The position numbers and the translations under genes were made by a program. Below are positions 11,007-22,070 of a stretch of DNA of 64,000 nt, in pieces (within the stretch, counting starts at the first letter, position 1; the number at the start of each line of letters is the position of its first letter). Origin of the DNA: Onthophagus taurus (taxonomy: Eukaryota > Arthropoda > Insecta > Coleoptera > Scarabaeidae); the NCBI RefSeq assembly GCF_036711975.1, contig NC_091972.1:19907001-19971000 (forward strand). Direction: 5' to 3'. The notes below the pieces were generated by a model. The model did not search any database, was not told the DNA's origin, and worked only from the letters and a program-made list of their open reading frames with translations.

Positions 11007-13778
11007 ATAATAAGTTAATAAGTTTTAAAGATAATAAGTTTTTCTATAGATCATTCTTAAATGAGTTGGAGAATACGTTTGCAAATGTGGTGCCGACAGT
11101 GGACACTGTTGTGTTTACTGGTGATTTGAATATTAATTTATTAATACCGGGCAACGTGTCAACCATGGCTTTAACAGATGTTTGTGATTCTTTTGGTTTG
11201 GTACAGCTTATAAATGACCCCACAAGGGTGACGGGCCAGACTTCTACATTAATTGACGTTTTTTATATTTCGAAACCCCATACAGTCAACGTAAGTGGTG
11301 TGTATACCACCCATGGTATCTCAGATCACAATATAATTTATTGTAACCTTAAGGGCGCAACACATATCAAATCAAGCTTTCAAAATATAGCCAGGTCATT
11401 CGGAAACTTTCATTACGACAGTTTTCTAAATGATCTTCGGCAAGTTCCTTTTTCTTATATCTTTGATATAGAAGAGTCTAACGTCAAAGCCGAATTCTTA
11501 ATGGAACAGATAACTAATATCTTAGATCTCCATGCACCCGTCAAAGTAAGTACACATACTGGTCCCCCGTCACCTTGGATAACACAGAATATAAAATTTA
11601 TGCAAAGCTTAAGAGATAAAGCCTTTACAAATTATCGGTCAAATAAAACATCTGCTAAATGGGATTATTACAAGTCGTTGCGTAATTTGGTTAATAAATC
11701 AATAATTCTAGAACGTAAGGCATACTTTGAATTTCAATTGAGAATTACAAATAACAGCTGGAATTCATTGAGAAATGCCGGAATGTTTAAAAGAAATATT
11801 ATTTCAATACCTAAACACCTTGGTTCCCCAAACGCTATTAACAACTTTTTTGTCAATGCAATACCCAGAAGCCATAGTCCTGATCATGAATTACTAAACT
11901 TTTATAACTGCAATAAACTAAATGATTTAACCTTCGGTTTTCATACTGTTGATGAGTTCGAAATTGAAAAGGCTATCAGCACTATCAAAAGTAAAGCTTC
12001 CGGATATGACTACCTCAATATTAAATGTATTGATTTGTGTTGTTCACATATTACACCTTACCTTTGTAATCTCATTAATACTTGTATTGTTAGTGGTGTA
12101 TTCCCTACCATCTGGAAAAAAGCGTTGATAAAGCCCTTGCCTAAATCGAACGCACCAACTGCTTTAAGTGATCTGAGGCCAATAAGTGTGCTGCCGGTGT
12201 TGTCAAAGGTTATGGAACGAATTTTATTTGAACAAATAAATAGTTATGTGGAAGATAATAATATTCTACCCGTAAATCAGTCCGGTTTTAGAAGGGGATT
12301 TAGTTGTACTACAGCACTAATTCACATTATCGATGATATCCTGCGGGAAAGTGATAGGGGTAGGATGACGGTACTCTGTTTGCTGGATTATTCCAAGGCA
12401 TTTGACACAGTTGATCATGAAACACTCTCAGCAATACTAGGTTATATTGGTTTTGAATATAATGCAAAAAAGTTGTTAAATGATTTTCTAACAGGTAGAG
12501 AACAGGCAGTATCGGTAGGGGTTGATTGCTCTGATTTTCTGGAAGTGAGATCGGGGGTGCCGCAGGGATCGACTCTTTCGCCTATTTTGTATGCATTATA
12601 CACATCAAATTTTATCAAATCCATTTCACATTGTAAGGCGCACTTTTACGCAGACGACACCCAGCTGTACTATTCCTTCCCTCCGTCTGAGGTGGTTAAA
12701 GCGGGTATAGATATAAATAGTGATTTGCAAGCTTTATGTGATATTTCCGACCGCCATGGGCTTCATATAAATCAGAGTAAGTCTCTTGCCATTGTTTTCG
12801 GTCCAAAGAGCCTCAGACAGCAAGTTGCAGACACCCTCCATCTATTTGTGAACAATGAACCGTTACAATTCCATAAAACAGTACGAAATTTGGGTGTCTT
12901 AATAGACGAGAATTTGACTTTTAATGATCACATCAACAAATGCATACAAAGGGCGTATGGGAGTTTGAAGGTTATCTACTCGAACAGACATTATTTGAAC
13001 CATAAAACAAGGAAATATCTCTGTGAAAGTCTGGTCCTCTCACTTTTTAACTATGCAGATGTTCTGTACTCTCCTTTTTTGTCCTATGTCTTAAAAGAAA
13101 AAATTCAAAAAACACAAAATTCCTGTATACGTTTACTGTTTGGTCTTCACCGAAGTGACCATGTAAGTGACAGGTTGCCGGAATTAAAATGGTTAAACAT
13201 GCAGGGAAGGAGGGTGCTGCACTCTGTATGCCTCTACCACCGGGTCCTCCATCTTTATAAGCCACCTTACCTCTATAACAAAATAAGTTTTCGCGGGGAT
13301 GTACACACTGTAAATATTAGATTTAAAGGGAGATTATCTCCACCTATTTTTCATAAAGCTTTTTTCAAAAAGTCATTTTCCTATCAGATCGCTAAGACAA
13401 TGAATGAACTTCCTCTTGAGTGGACAGTGTGTGCATCATCAATAACTTTTAAAAGACACGTGCTAAATTATTTGCATGGATGGCAGTGACCTTCACGTTT
13501 GTAAAAATGGCTTTACATCTGCATAATGTTTTTTTTTGTTGTATGTTACAGTTAATGCGCATTCTATTAATGTTTAAATTCTCTATGGTATGGTGGAAGA
13601 ACAACATGAGTTGAACCATGCCATAAGATTGTTCTCATGTATGATTTTTTTTTTATTGGCAATTATTTAATTTTATTTACTGTTTATTTTTTGTTTTTTC
13701 TTCAATGATTTATTACAATGATTTTTTTTTGGTATGCTAGGAGAACAATAAAGCAGTTTATTATTATTATTATTATTA
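11007..13778 (+). mobile_element. 5'-truncated CR1/Jockey-like LINE (element B) with (TTA)n tail
   Basis: Inserted in the right inverted repeat of the mariner. The interrupted sequence TTTAATGGTCG is split with TTAATG on both sides (11001-11006 and 13779-13784), and the first letters may belong to the tail. The 3' end is a run of TTA repeats (about 13757-13780) and the 5' end is truncated inside the endonuclease domain, both usual for target-primed insertion. The coding part is uninterrupted, so this is the youngest of the three nested elements. Confidence 0.9.
11039..13489 (+). CDS. LINE endonuclease-reverse transcriptase, N-terminally truncated
   Basis: Open for more than 800 codons with no stop. 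The natural reading enters from upstream (FYRSFLNELENTF, from about 11040); no genuine ATG is expected because the 5' part was lost. Counting from TTG at 11066: residues 1-95 are the end of an endonuclease/exonuclease/phosphatase fold with GDLN at 19-22 and SDH at 86-88. RT spans about 330-610 with SGFRRGFSC, DYSKAFDTVDH, GVPQGSTLSP and FYADDTQLYY (YADD at 528-531). The C-terminal 190 residues (NSCIRLLFGL, PPYLYNKISFRGDVH) match the usual tail. It would copy its own RNA at a nicked target, but the lost endonuclease half and promoter make this copy inactive. Confidence 0.92.
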   Translation, partial: FFYRSFLNELENTFANVVPTVDTVVFTGDLNINLLIPGNVSTMALTDVCDSFGLVQLINDPTRVTGQTSTLIDVFYISKPHTVNVSGVYTTHGISDHNIIYCNLKGATHIKSSFQNIARSFGNFHYDSFLNDLRQVPFSYIFDIEESNVKAEFLMEQITNILDLHAPVKVSTHTGPPSPWITQNIKFMQSLRDKAFTNYRSNKTSAKWDYYKSLRNLVNKSIILERKAYFEFQLRITNNSWNSLRNAGMFKRNIISIPKHLGSPNAINNFFVNAIPRSHSPDHELLNFYNCNKLNDLTFGFHTVDEFEIEKAISTIKSKASGYDYLNIKCIDLCCSHITPYLCNLINTCIVSGVFPTIWKKALIKPLPKSNAPTALSDLRPISVLPVLSKVMERILFEQINSYVEDNNILPVNQSGFRRGFSCTTALIHIIDDILRESDRGRMTVLCLLDYSKAFDTVDHETLSAILGYIGFEYNAKKLLNDFLTGREQAVSVGVDCSDFLEVRSGVPQGSTLSPILYALYTSNFIKSISHCKAHFYADDTQLYYSFPPSEVVKAGIDINSDLQALCDISDRHGLHINQSKSLAIVFGPKSLRQQVADTLHLFVNNEPLQFHKTVRNLGVLIDENLTFNDHINKCIQRAYGSLKVIYSNRHYLNHKTRKYLCESLVLSLFNYADVLYSPFLSYVLKEKIQKTQNSCIRLLFGLHRSDHVSDRLPELKWLNMQGRRVLHSVCLYHRVLHLYKPPYLYNKISFRGDVHTVNIRFKGRLSPPIFHKAFFKKSFSYQIAKTMNELPLEWTVCASSITFKRHVLNYLHGWQ

Positions 13779-14172
13779 TTAATGGTCGTTGTAAAAACGA
13801 ACATGGTAATTTAATTTTGTAAATTAATAATAAAAGATTAATTATTCTTGCTTTTAAGAAGGTGATTAAAGTTTTTAATATTAATTAAAGCGGGAAATTT
13901 CGAAAGCGAATCGATCAATTTAAAAAAAATAAATACTAACATGTAGTACCTTAAAAGACCTTTAAAATGAGGTATCACTTGACACCCCTTTCCATTTAAG
14001 ATTTTTAAGGGGTTGGTTTCTGGCGGCGGGGGGTTGAAGTGAGTGAGTCAATTTTTGCATAAAAAGCTGTCCCCCTTGGTTTTATTCTTTACCTATTTCA
14101 GCGATTTTCTTTTTAAACTTCCGGATTTACAGAAATTGAGGTGGAAAGTTTTGAAATGAACACCCTGTATAT

Positions 14173-14530
14173 CGAGTACAGTAGTGGACCAAGCACTGAG
14201 CCTTGGGGCACGCCCGCTTTTACATTTAAGATGCTGGATCGACTGCCCTCTAACAACACACTCTGTGTACGATTTCGCAAATAATTATCTATTAAATGAA
14301 CACCACACCGGCTCATCCCAACATAATGAAGCATACACAACAGTTATATCAAAAGACTTTGAAAAATCCAAAAGCACAAGCACTGTAGTTAATTCCGCAT
14401 CCCTAGCCGTAACAATGTCATCCATAACGTTTGTAGGGTAGTGGCACAACTGTAGCCAGATCTAAAACCTGACTGCAAATCGGGCAAGATTTCAAGCTGA
14501 TTTAGGTCTGCACGAACCATCAGTGTAGAT
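14173..14530 (-). pseudogene. LINE (element A) RT, upstream half: fingers/palm to VPQG
   Basis: Minus-strand frames read LEILPDLQSGFRSGYSCATTL (about 14510-14440), then VHLIDNYLRNRTQSVLL and AGVPQGSVLGPLLYSIY, stopping at the mariner terminus at 14172. The missing continuation (HLYADDTQ) is at 9018, so both halves belong to one gene. Besides the insertion there is a one-base frame difference across the junction and several stops. Confidence 0.88.
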
Positions 14531-14779
14531 TTTAAGAGTGTTGTTTTTATCTACTCCTGTGGAACCACTATGGGTGAGGTATTTCCTTGAAAATGTGAAT
14601 TTAGCCGGTATATAGTCCGTGCAGCATTCCAATAGAGGTGTGTTTGTCAATGCCTCCCTCCAAAGTGCTGCACTTCCTTCGGTTTCCTCTCCCTTGAAAA
14701 GTCCTACTTCCCGTAGTCACAACATGGTAATCGAAGAGGTAATAATTACTCCCATATATATTATTATCTATCATAATTA

Positions 14780-15140
14780 TTATAATAGAGGCAGACAGCG
14801 TGATAGAGACGAACAACAAAGTTCAAGAGGTAACCATTATCATGGCGGAAGAGGTCAGCAGGGCGGTTATGGAATGAAAAGTTTTTATACGCAGGTCCAA
14901 ACTATGATGATAGGTAAAGACGAAAGATCAGATTTAGGTGATGAAATAGAAATTCATTGATTATTAGACAGTGGCTGTACTGATCATGTAATAAATAATG
15001 ATCAATATTTTCATGATAATATAACATTAAGAGAACCTGTAAATGTAAAAATTGTAGGTATTAGTAGTAGACACGTTTAAAAGCGATCACGTATTATTTT
15101 TCACAACATCAAATTGGCATTATTAGTGGAGGGTGAATTA
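14780..15140 (+). pseudogene. Copia-type LTR retrotransposon fragment (gag end and protease)
   Basis: A Gly/Arg/Gln-rich stretch (RGRQRDRDEQQSSRG, end of gag) is followed after a stop by LLDSGCTDHVINNDQYF, the aspartic protease motif DSGCTDH of Ty1/copia elements. Stops follow at about 15078. No LTR seen. A small relic. Confidence 0.75.
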
Positions 15141-15194
15141 TTTGGTAAATGATTTACACCTGCGAGTTCATATGTATGAGTAGATGAGCTGTTC

Positions 15195-15545
15195 ATAGAG
15201 TCCCAAATTTGATCTGCATATTTAATAAATCAGCGATCTACGTTTCCAGAGTTTGATCAGCAAATATCGATTTACTACTTGTGAACCACCAGCAGTAGCT
15301 AACATACTTCTAAAAAAGTCATACGGTTTTTGCATCCCCATCTCAGAACCTGACAAGAAATCATCTAAGCATCTAAGCCTTTCTTCACTGAGAGATAGTC
15401 TATCAATTAATGTTTTCAGAAAATAATACATATCATTTTCGGGGGGATTGCTGATTACATCATAGATTTGAGAAATTACATCGATTGGTAAATTTACAAT
15501 AACTAAATTATATTTTGATTTATCATTAAGAATTCTAGAAATGGC
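15195..15545 (-). pseudogene. Ty3/gypsy-type gag fragment
   Basis: Minus-strand reading from about 15540 is open for about 100 codons: KYNLVIVNLPIDVISQIYDV, then LSLSEERLRCLDDFLSGSEMG, KPYDFFRSMLATAGGSQVVN, RYLLIKLWKRR. This is the capsid-like gag region found in many insect gypsy/Mag elements and related gag-like proteins. No LTRs or pol adjoin it. Confidence 0.7.
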
Positions 15546-15960
15546 GAACCATATTTATGGTTTATTGATGCAGAAAGGAGGTAATTTCACATGTAAAATA
15601 TTGTCTATTGAGTTGTCGCCATTACATTTATCGTCTTATTGCATTTTAAATAGATGAACGTGGGAAAGATATTAAGTTTGAAAAATATCGAATTTTGAAA
15701 CGATACCTTCGTCTCTAACTATTCTATGGGAGAAACAATAACGTGACTACTCACTAACAGCTTGTATAGGTACAATGAAAAATGGAACGTTGAAAACTTG
15801 AGATCTTGGGCAATTTCTCTAATCAAATGTTGAAAGGACAGCTGCCTAATTAGAAGTTCGGTTTTGTTCTGGTAAAGATGAATTTCTCGAAGAACTTAGG
15901 TTCCAGGTTAGTAACGATGTGATTTCTGGACACTTGTAGTAGTGGGGGGGCTTTTCTTTA
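15546..15960. other. Spacer without recognised feature
   Basis: No coding signal. A G-run (15943-15950) precedes the mariner terminus. Confidence 0.35.
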
Positions 15961-17432
15961 TACAGGGTGATTCGGGAGGAAATGGAAAGATTTTAAGGAC
16001 ATGTCTAGGAAGCTAAAATAAGCAAAATAAGCCCATATGTTCAAATCCGATTTTCATTTGTTTCCGAGATAATTAGGTTTTTCTTTTTAAAAAGTTAATC
16101 AAGTTATGTTTGACAACGTTATCCTATATGACAATTTGAAACAAAATGTTAATTAAAGTGATAGTTGTAATTGTTACGAAATAATAAAAATGCCTCACAT
16201 TTTCAGTCATAGAGAATATGCAGATATGGTGTTTGTTTATGGTTTTTGTAATGGTAATACTGTTCGTTCAGTAGAAGAGTATCGACGTCGTTTTCCGAAT
16301 CGAAGAATTCCTAATAGGCAAGTGTTTCAAACTGTTTTTACACGTGCTGGCGAAAGTGGAATGTTCCCAAGTGCAAGCATTGTTTCTGAAAAACAGCAAG
16401 GGCTCAGTTTGGAACATGAAGAAAATATTCTGGATGTTGTAGAAAATAATCCAGGGATAAGTACAAGGCGTATGGCAATACAATTTGAAATTCCACAAAC
16501 AATGGTTTGGAAAACATTAAAGCGGCAAGGCTTAAACGCTTTTCATTTGCAGAAAGTACAAAATCTCCAAGAAAGCGATTATCCATTAAGACTACAATTT
16601 TGTCAATGGATTCGTGAAAACAGAAGATTACTTAAATGCATATTATTTTCTGATGAAGCTCAATTTACTCGAGATGGAATTAACAATTACCATAATAATC
16701 ATCGATGGTCGGACGAAAATCCCCATGCCACGCAAGAACACAATTTCCAACATCGGTTTAGTATTAATGTATGGTGCGACATTCTAAATGATCAGTTGTT
16801 TGGTCCTTTTGTGTTGGATGGCCGTCTTACTGGGGAAGGTGATTTACATTTTTTGGAAGACCATTTAGAGGAAATATTGGACGATGTACCTTTGAATATT
16901 CGACAACGTATGATCTTCCAACATGATGGAGCACCCCCTCATTATTCAAATAATGTGAGGAATTTTCTAAATACGCATTTCGGTGATCGCTGGATTGGCA
17001 GAGGAGGCCCGCACCCTTGGCCACCGAGATCACCGGACCTCACTCCCCTAGATTTTTGTCTTTGGGGATGGATGAAGTCCTTAGTTTATGCTAGGAAAGT
17101 GGACACAAGGGATGCGCTACTAGATCGTATTCTTAATGTTGCGGCGTTCATTAGAGCGTTCACTGAAACTGACTACCAGGTCCATTTATAAACGCGCAAA
17201 TAAGTGTATCGAAGTGGGTGGTGGAGTTTTAGAAAATTTAATGTGAATTAATGCTACTTGTTTTTTTGGTTTGTTAGTTTAGTAATAAATTTGGTTTAAT
17301 TTTGAAATTATTATTGTTCAAAATATCTCAAACAAATGAAAATCGGATTTGAACATATGGGCTTATTTTGCTTATTTTAGCTTCCTAGACATGTCCTTAA
17401 AATCTTTTCATTTTCTCCCGAATCACCCTGTA
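15961..17432 (+). mobile_element. Nearly intact mariner-group transposon (DD41D)
   Basis: Inverted ends CAGGGTGATTCGGGAGGAAA (15963 onward) and its reverse complement ending at 17430, flanked by TA. The inverted repeats extend about 110 bp, taking in AAAATAAGCAAAATAAGCCC. It encloses a single long transposase gene. The arms are almost identical, so the insertion is young. Confidence 0.95.
16190..17246 (+). CDS. Mariner-group transposase, DD41D, with one C-terminal frameshift
   Basis: Open from ATG 16190 for 333 codons to a stop at 17189-17191. Residues 1-60 are the N-terminal domain typical of this insect group (HREYADMVFVYG). A helix-turn-helix lies near 85-115. Catalytic residues are visible: D155 in ILFSDEAQF, D246 in QHDGAPPHY and D288 in SPDLTPLDFCLWG. 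The spacing of 41 between the last two gives DD41D. A +1 frame from about 17155 reads RSIYKRANKCIEVGGGVLEN to a stop at 17244-17246, which is the usual C-terminus, so a single indel has replaced the last 25-30 residues. Otherwise undamaged. Confidence 0.92.
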
Positions 17433-17832
17433 TATATTTTTTACATTATAGGGTATGGTTGGCTGTGATGCCGCCACAATAAACCCTATTGTTTACGTTT
17501 CAGACATACAGGAATCATGCTGTATTATTTTCTTTTTAATTGTTTATTACCCGAATTAATAGATCCAAAGCTTCCTATTATCCAATAGAAAGCAAATTAA
17601 AATTTCCTAAAGATTTTTCTATTCAGGGCTGTTTGATTTATTACACTATTAGCCACATTTTTTATATTTGAATCATTATTTAATATTAGTAGAGAGAAAG
17701 ATATTTATTCCAGCTTATCACAATACAATTAAAAATTTAATAATATTATTATACAATGTAAACTTAAAGTTAAACTTGGAAGCTGGAACGGGATACCGAC
17801 CGTGGTCCTTCTGCCTATGTTACACTGATTAG
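17433..17832. other. Spacer without recognised feature
   Basis: AT-rich, no coding signal or repeat structure noticed. Confidence 0.35.
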
Positions 17833-18490
17833 TCATCTTTTAGGAATCCACGATTTTATTGTAAGAAGTGTCAAAATTTGAGGATTGGAAAAGAGCTTTT
17901 GTAAGCTTTTTGTGCGAGGAGAGATATTCGTTGAGTAATGGGAATAATTTGGAATTTTATTGTTAAAGGGGTTGAATAGGGGATTTCTGGGGTTACGAAG
18001 TTTGGATATTATTCTAATTGCTGATCTTTCTGCAACTTCTAGATGCGATGTCGCCTTTTTGCTGATATTAAGGAAGATGGGAGCTCCATAATCAAGAATG
18101 GGTCTCCAAATTGTTATATAAATATGCATCGCACATTTAAAATTTATCCCATTGTTCTTGTAGGTGCGACATCTAAATTGCTTTGCACGTGCTTTGACTT
18201 TCATTTTAAACTTTTTCGTGTGGATGTCAAATTTTAATTTGTTATCAAAGTTTATCCCAAGATATTTACAAGAATTCGTTGGATTTCAGATAATCTATGG
18301 AATGGTAGAAGTAATTGCGATTTTGGAGGGTTTATGTGAATTCTCCAGATTTTGAACCAGTTTTCGACTTTTTCCGTCAATATTTGAAGGCCATCCACTG
18401 CGCTTTTCAATTTTGTATCGTGCGTCACTAGAGCTGTATCGTCCGCATATTGTAGCGTATAATGGACGAATGAATTGGTGGACGTAATTA
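17833..18490 (-). pseudogene. LINE reverse transcriptase relic (Jockey-like)
   Basis: Minus-strand reading from 18490: LQYADDTALVTHDTKL (catalytic YADD), LTEKVENWFKIWRIHINPPK, then after stops the 123-codon stretch 18204-17833 with YITIWRPILDYGAPIF and HLEVAERSAIRIISKLR. This is the end of RT and the C-terminal region of Jockey-type LINEs. It is a different family from elements A and B (YADDTAL rather than YADDTQ). Confidence 0.85.
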
Positions 18491-18550
18491 ATATTATTAT
18501 TAATTATTTATTACACATTATTTCATTAACTTATACAAGGTGATGCAGAC

Positions 18551-20948
18551 TAGGGATGTTACGGAGGTGAGTTTACCGGAACCGGAGTCGGAATCGGAGT
18601 TTTTAGATATAATTTATCGGAGTCGGAGTCGGAATCGGAGCCGGGATTCGGAGCCGGAGTCGGAGCAGGAGTCGGAAGCGGAGTACAAGAGAGATGTGAT
18701 TGTTAACTGTTAAGAGTAACCCTAATAAAATGATAGAAACATAATACAGCAATCAGTCTCTTTAATCAATACTTAAAATATTAATTAGATATTAGACACA
18801 CACTCGTACGTAGGTACGCAACAATAGGAAAATATCTTAATAGTGTTAAATTTAATTTAAATCAAATGAAATGACTCTAAAAGTAGCAAATTGTATTTAA
18901 TAAACAAAAGCTTGGCAGCATAAATGAGACCGGCGCCACTAAAAAGTTGCTCACTTGCCACTGACCCTGAAGGACACGATAAATATTGACGAGCAATTGA
19001 GTGCAATGTTTGAAATTTTGTATTTACTCTCCACCATAACAAGAGATCGTCTCTAACAGGAATACGTTTTTCTTTGTTTGTTGTACTCATTAAGTAAGGT
19101 CTTCCATATGATGAATTTGTCAACCGATTGGCTATCCTTTGCGGTGTTATCATCATCATCATCGCTACTCATCAATATATTTGATAAAATTGACTGAACA
19201 TTCATTGCTATTGCAAAGAAGTTATTAAAGGAAAGATCATCAAATCTTGAATTCAATTGTTCGTTGGTACATTTTATTGCGGACTTAAATGTTGTAGAGG
19301 TATCTGGTTTACAGTCTTCCAGTTTCAATGTATGTTTTAGAATGTGTATAAGTGGAATTACCGATAAAATGCTAGTATTACTATCATTCATGTTTCTGGT
19401 AACCTCTTCAAATGGTTGAAGAATAGACACTAATTTGTTGAGATACAGGCATTCTGCAGGAGATATTTGTGGGATACTATGTTTACCAGCATAAAGGCAC
19501 AACGAATCCTTTGTTTTAATCATTCGTTCCAGCATGTAGAAAATGCTATTCCACCTGTAAATAAAAGTAAAAGAATATGGAATTTAATTCTCAATTAAAT
19601 TAAATTATGTACTACACTTCTGTACAACGCCTAAAGCCGTTTGGTTGAGTTGTTCTGTTTGTATTTTGTTTAGTTCCGTTTGAGCAATTTGAGAATGATT
19701 AAAATGCGTACAAATTTTTTTGCATTTCGCTATCAAATTTTTGATTTCTTCATCAGAATCTAACAGCTAGCCTCATTGCACGTATCATATTTGACCCACA
19801 ATCACGAATGAAACAGTGGATTTTGTCAGACGTTATTTGCCATTCCTGAAGCATCTTATTAAATTTTTCCTGAATTACATCTCCTGTATGTCGGCCATCA
19901 AAAGGGTGGCATTTCAAAACAAGTTTTATTCTCTTAAAATCTTCAGTTATGCCATGCGCTGTCAAACTTAATAAGGTTCAGTCCAAACATCGGTGGTAAA
20001 TCAAATTTTTGTAAAAGTTTTCAACAAATCCACTACCTTCCTGGCCAGCTTAGGATACAACTCATCACAAATAAATGACGTAAAAAACTGTCTTCCCTGA
20101 TAAATAAAATAAAAACTGATAATTCGGCGCGATGAATTGCAACAGTCGTCGAAATTCGATACCTTCTACAAAATTTGATGGAAGGTCTTGCAGAGCAATC
20201 ATCTGAGAGATCAAATTATCAATTTCCACTGATTTAGGATTTGAAGAAGCCAATTTTTGATTTTTCATCAAAGCGTCTTGGAGAGTCATTTGTTTTTTAA
20301 CTTCTTGAACTTCTTGGGGTACAGTCGAGGGCTGCTTTTTTTCAGTTTCAAGCTTAATGCATTCTTCGTATTCAGTAATATGCAACGACTTTAAATGACC
20401 TTTTAACGAAGTAGTTGTACCTCCTTTTCTTGAATAGGTTTTCTTACATCTCTTACACATTGCCGAATTTGCGTCTACTTCATTGAAGTAGTTACAATAC
20501 TTAACTCACAAGTTTAGAATCTTTAAAGGGTCGATGCGCGACGAGCTTAGACTAACACACAAATGAAAAAACAAAATACACGCGAGCGGGATTCCCCGAA
20601 ATCGATCGAAAAAGAAAACGAAATAACAAGCAAACGTTAACGTAGACGCACAGTGCTGCCAAAGAATTTATAAGGTAATCAAAATTACTTTATGTTAAAG
20701 TATTTTTTTTTTTATTTCGTTAATTTAGTTTTATTGGTAATGAAGGTTCTACCTGCCTGTAAAGCATTTGCTCGCATCGAGGAACCCCGCTAGCGTGCGA
20801 GACACGTCGAATTTTATACACTGCTACATTTCGATCTTCGTTATAACTCCGATTCAAAATTATCGGAGCCGAAGTCGGAGTCGGAGGTGTAAAATCAATC
20901 GGAAGTTCCGACCTTTCGGAGTCGAAGCGAAGATCCGTAACATCCCTA
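18551..20948 (-). mobile_element. hAT transposon (ZBED type) with 8-bp target-site duplication
   Basis: Ends TAGGGATGTTACGG (18551) and CCGTAACATCCCTA (to 20948) are inverted repeats. The 8-bp duplication ATGCAGAC flanks both sides exactly (18543-18550 and 20949-20956), which defines a hAT insertion. Subterminal arrays of CGGAGTCGGA lie inside both ends (18580-18685 and 20860-20890), and both are written in the same orientation. The interior is a broken transposase gene on the minus strand. Confidence 0.96.
18857..20530 (-). pseudogene. hAT transposase (ZBED4/6-like), broken
   Basis: Order on the minus strand: a BED zinc finger at 20500-20370 (NEVDANSAMCKRCKKTYSRK, then LKGHLKSLH giving C-x2-C and H-x4-H); a linker; an RNase H-like core piece at 19965-19753 with GRHTGDVIQEK and HCFIRDCGSNMIRAM (second catalytic Asp region); a helical piece 19535-19053; and the C-terminal hAT dimerisation block at about 19000-18860 (YLSCPSGSVASEQLFSGAG). 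Frameshifts near 19965-20065, 19560-19750 and 19100 separate the pieces. Not functional as written. Confidence 0.9.
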
Positions 20949-20956
20949 ATGCAGAC

Positions 20957-21499
20957 CACCTATGCAGTCCGTTTTTTAAACGGAAATATCCAAAAACTTG
21001 GAATGAAAAGTAATAATCATAAAGTGGATATGCTTTGCATAGCCAAGAAACGAAAACACGTCTATAGGATTGTTTATGTACTTTTTTTTAATTAGTTACT
21101 ACATTTTTTATTTAATTTTTGTTACTACCTCTGTCTTCAAATAAAATTACTTACACAGTTACTCTAAACCGCCCTGTATATCAAACGTTTTGTAATAAAT
21201 TTTGTACCGAATTTTTCACATTCCGTGAAGTTATAAATGTTATTTTATAAACACATAAATAATATAATGTTGTTTTAGCCTCGCAAAATTTTTTATTGCA
21301 TTTGAAATTGATTTTTGCTTTACATTGAATTATAAACCCACAATCTTAGATGTTCTCGTCTTTCTCTAATTTCTCTATTAAAATAAACTCGTCGAGAGCA
21401 TGGAAATATTTGATGTTTCTTTATCTATAATGGGTCGGGCCTAGTAGAAAATAAACCTAGTAGACCTGGTAAAGTGGGCTCTTAAGTCTTAACTCTGGA
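20957..21499. other. Spacer; isolated mariner-like end near 21180
   Basis: No gene. CCGCCCTGTATA near 21168-21180 resembles a mariner terminus and may belong to the relic transposase just to the right, but no partner was found. Confidence 0.3.
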
Positions 21500-21820
21500 T
21501 ACGTTTCTAATAGCATTTAGTGTTTTGTCATTTTTTTCCTGATTATTGGTTTTTCTTGAAAAGTCAGGTCGTTTAGTCCACCCCATAGATAAAAATCTAA
21601 ACGGTGTGGAACCAATGTGGGTTTTGCTCGAACCAATAATGCATATTATGAAAGTTTACATCAGCTGCATTATTGAAAGATGCTTCATGCGTCCGTAGTA
21701 TTTGTAATAAAAAGTTTGGATTTACCCGAATCATATTTAAAAGAAAGTGATAATACTTCAGTCTGTTATCATGATGTAAAACAATGTGGTGGATATGCAT
21801 ATTATTCTCTTGAGAAATTT
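21500..21820 (-). pseudogene. Mariner-type transposase relic
   Basis: Minus-strand frame 21800-21597 reads YYHFLLNMIRVNPNFLLQIL, RTHEASFNNAADVN and HNMHYWFEQNPHWFHTV. This matches the block around the first catalytic Asp of DUF4817-type insect mariners (normally FTDEATFTNHGNVN..HNMHYW). The FTDE box has become RTHE, so the first Asp is lost. Both ends are missing. Confidence 0.75.
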
Positions 21821-21984
21821 TTGTTGAAAACTTAACTTACTCAATTAGTGACAGATGTCAATTTATCAATTTGTAGTTAGGTAATGGAATTGATTACATC
21901 ACTAGTTATAAAAAAATGACGTTACATAACGTAAGAAAGACATGTAAAATTTAATTTTCATAATGAAATTAGGTAAAGTATATA

Positions 21985-22070
21985 ATAAAAAAACTTTCCC
22001 AAATTAATTATTTATTATGTTTTGCTTAAAAATCACCAATCACAAACATTTAGGATGGGGTTAAATACTA
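21985..22070 (-). pseudogene. 3'-end fragment of a gene A/B copy
   Basis: On the minus strand 22069-22033 reads FNPILNVCDW then stop, followed by the same 3' flank as genes A and B (AGCAAAACATAATAAATAATT). The sequence breaks off at 22070 and passes into the 3' flank of gene B. It is the leftover of a short tandem duplication of about 205 bp. Confidence 0.85.

Larger units (their letters stand above)
9019..14171 (+). mobile_element. Mariner-like transposon with about 400-bp TIRs, itself split by a LINE
   Basis: Left arm 9021 to about 9460 and right arm 13785-14169 (with its inner end at about 10970-11006) are long inverted repeats. Outer ends read TACAGG(G)TGTTCATTTCAAAA. TA is duplicated on both sides. 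The arms include the recognisable AACCCCCCGCCGCC and ACCCCTTTCC stretches in opposite orientation. The element landed inside the RT gene of LINE A. Its right inverted repeat was later cut by LINE B (11007-13778). Without LINE B it is about 2.4 kb. Transposase is described separately. Confidence 0.92.
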
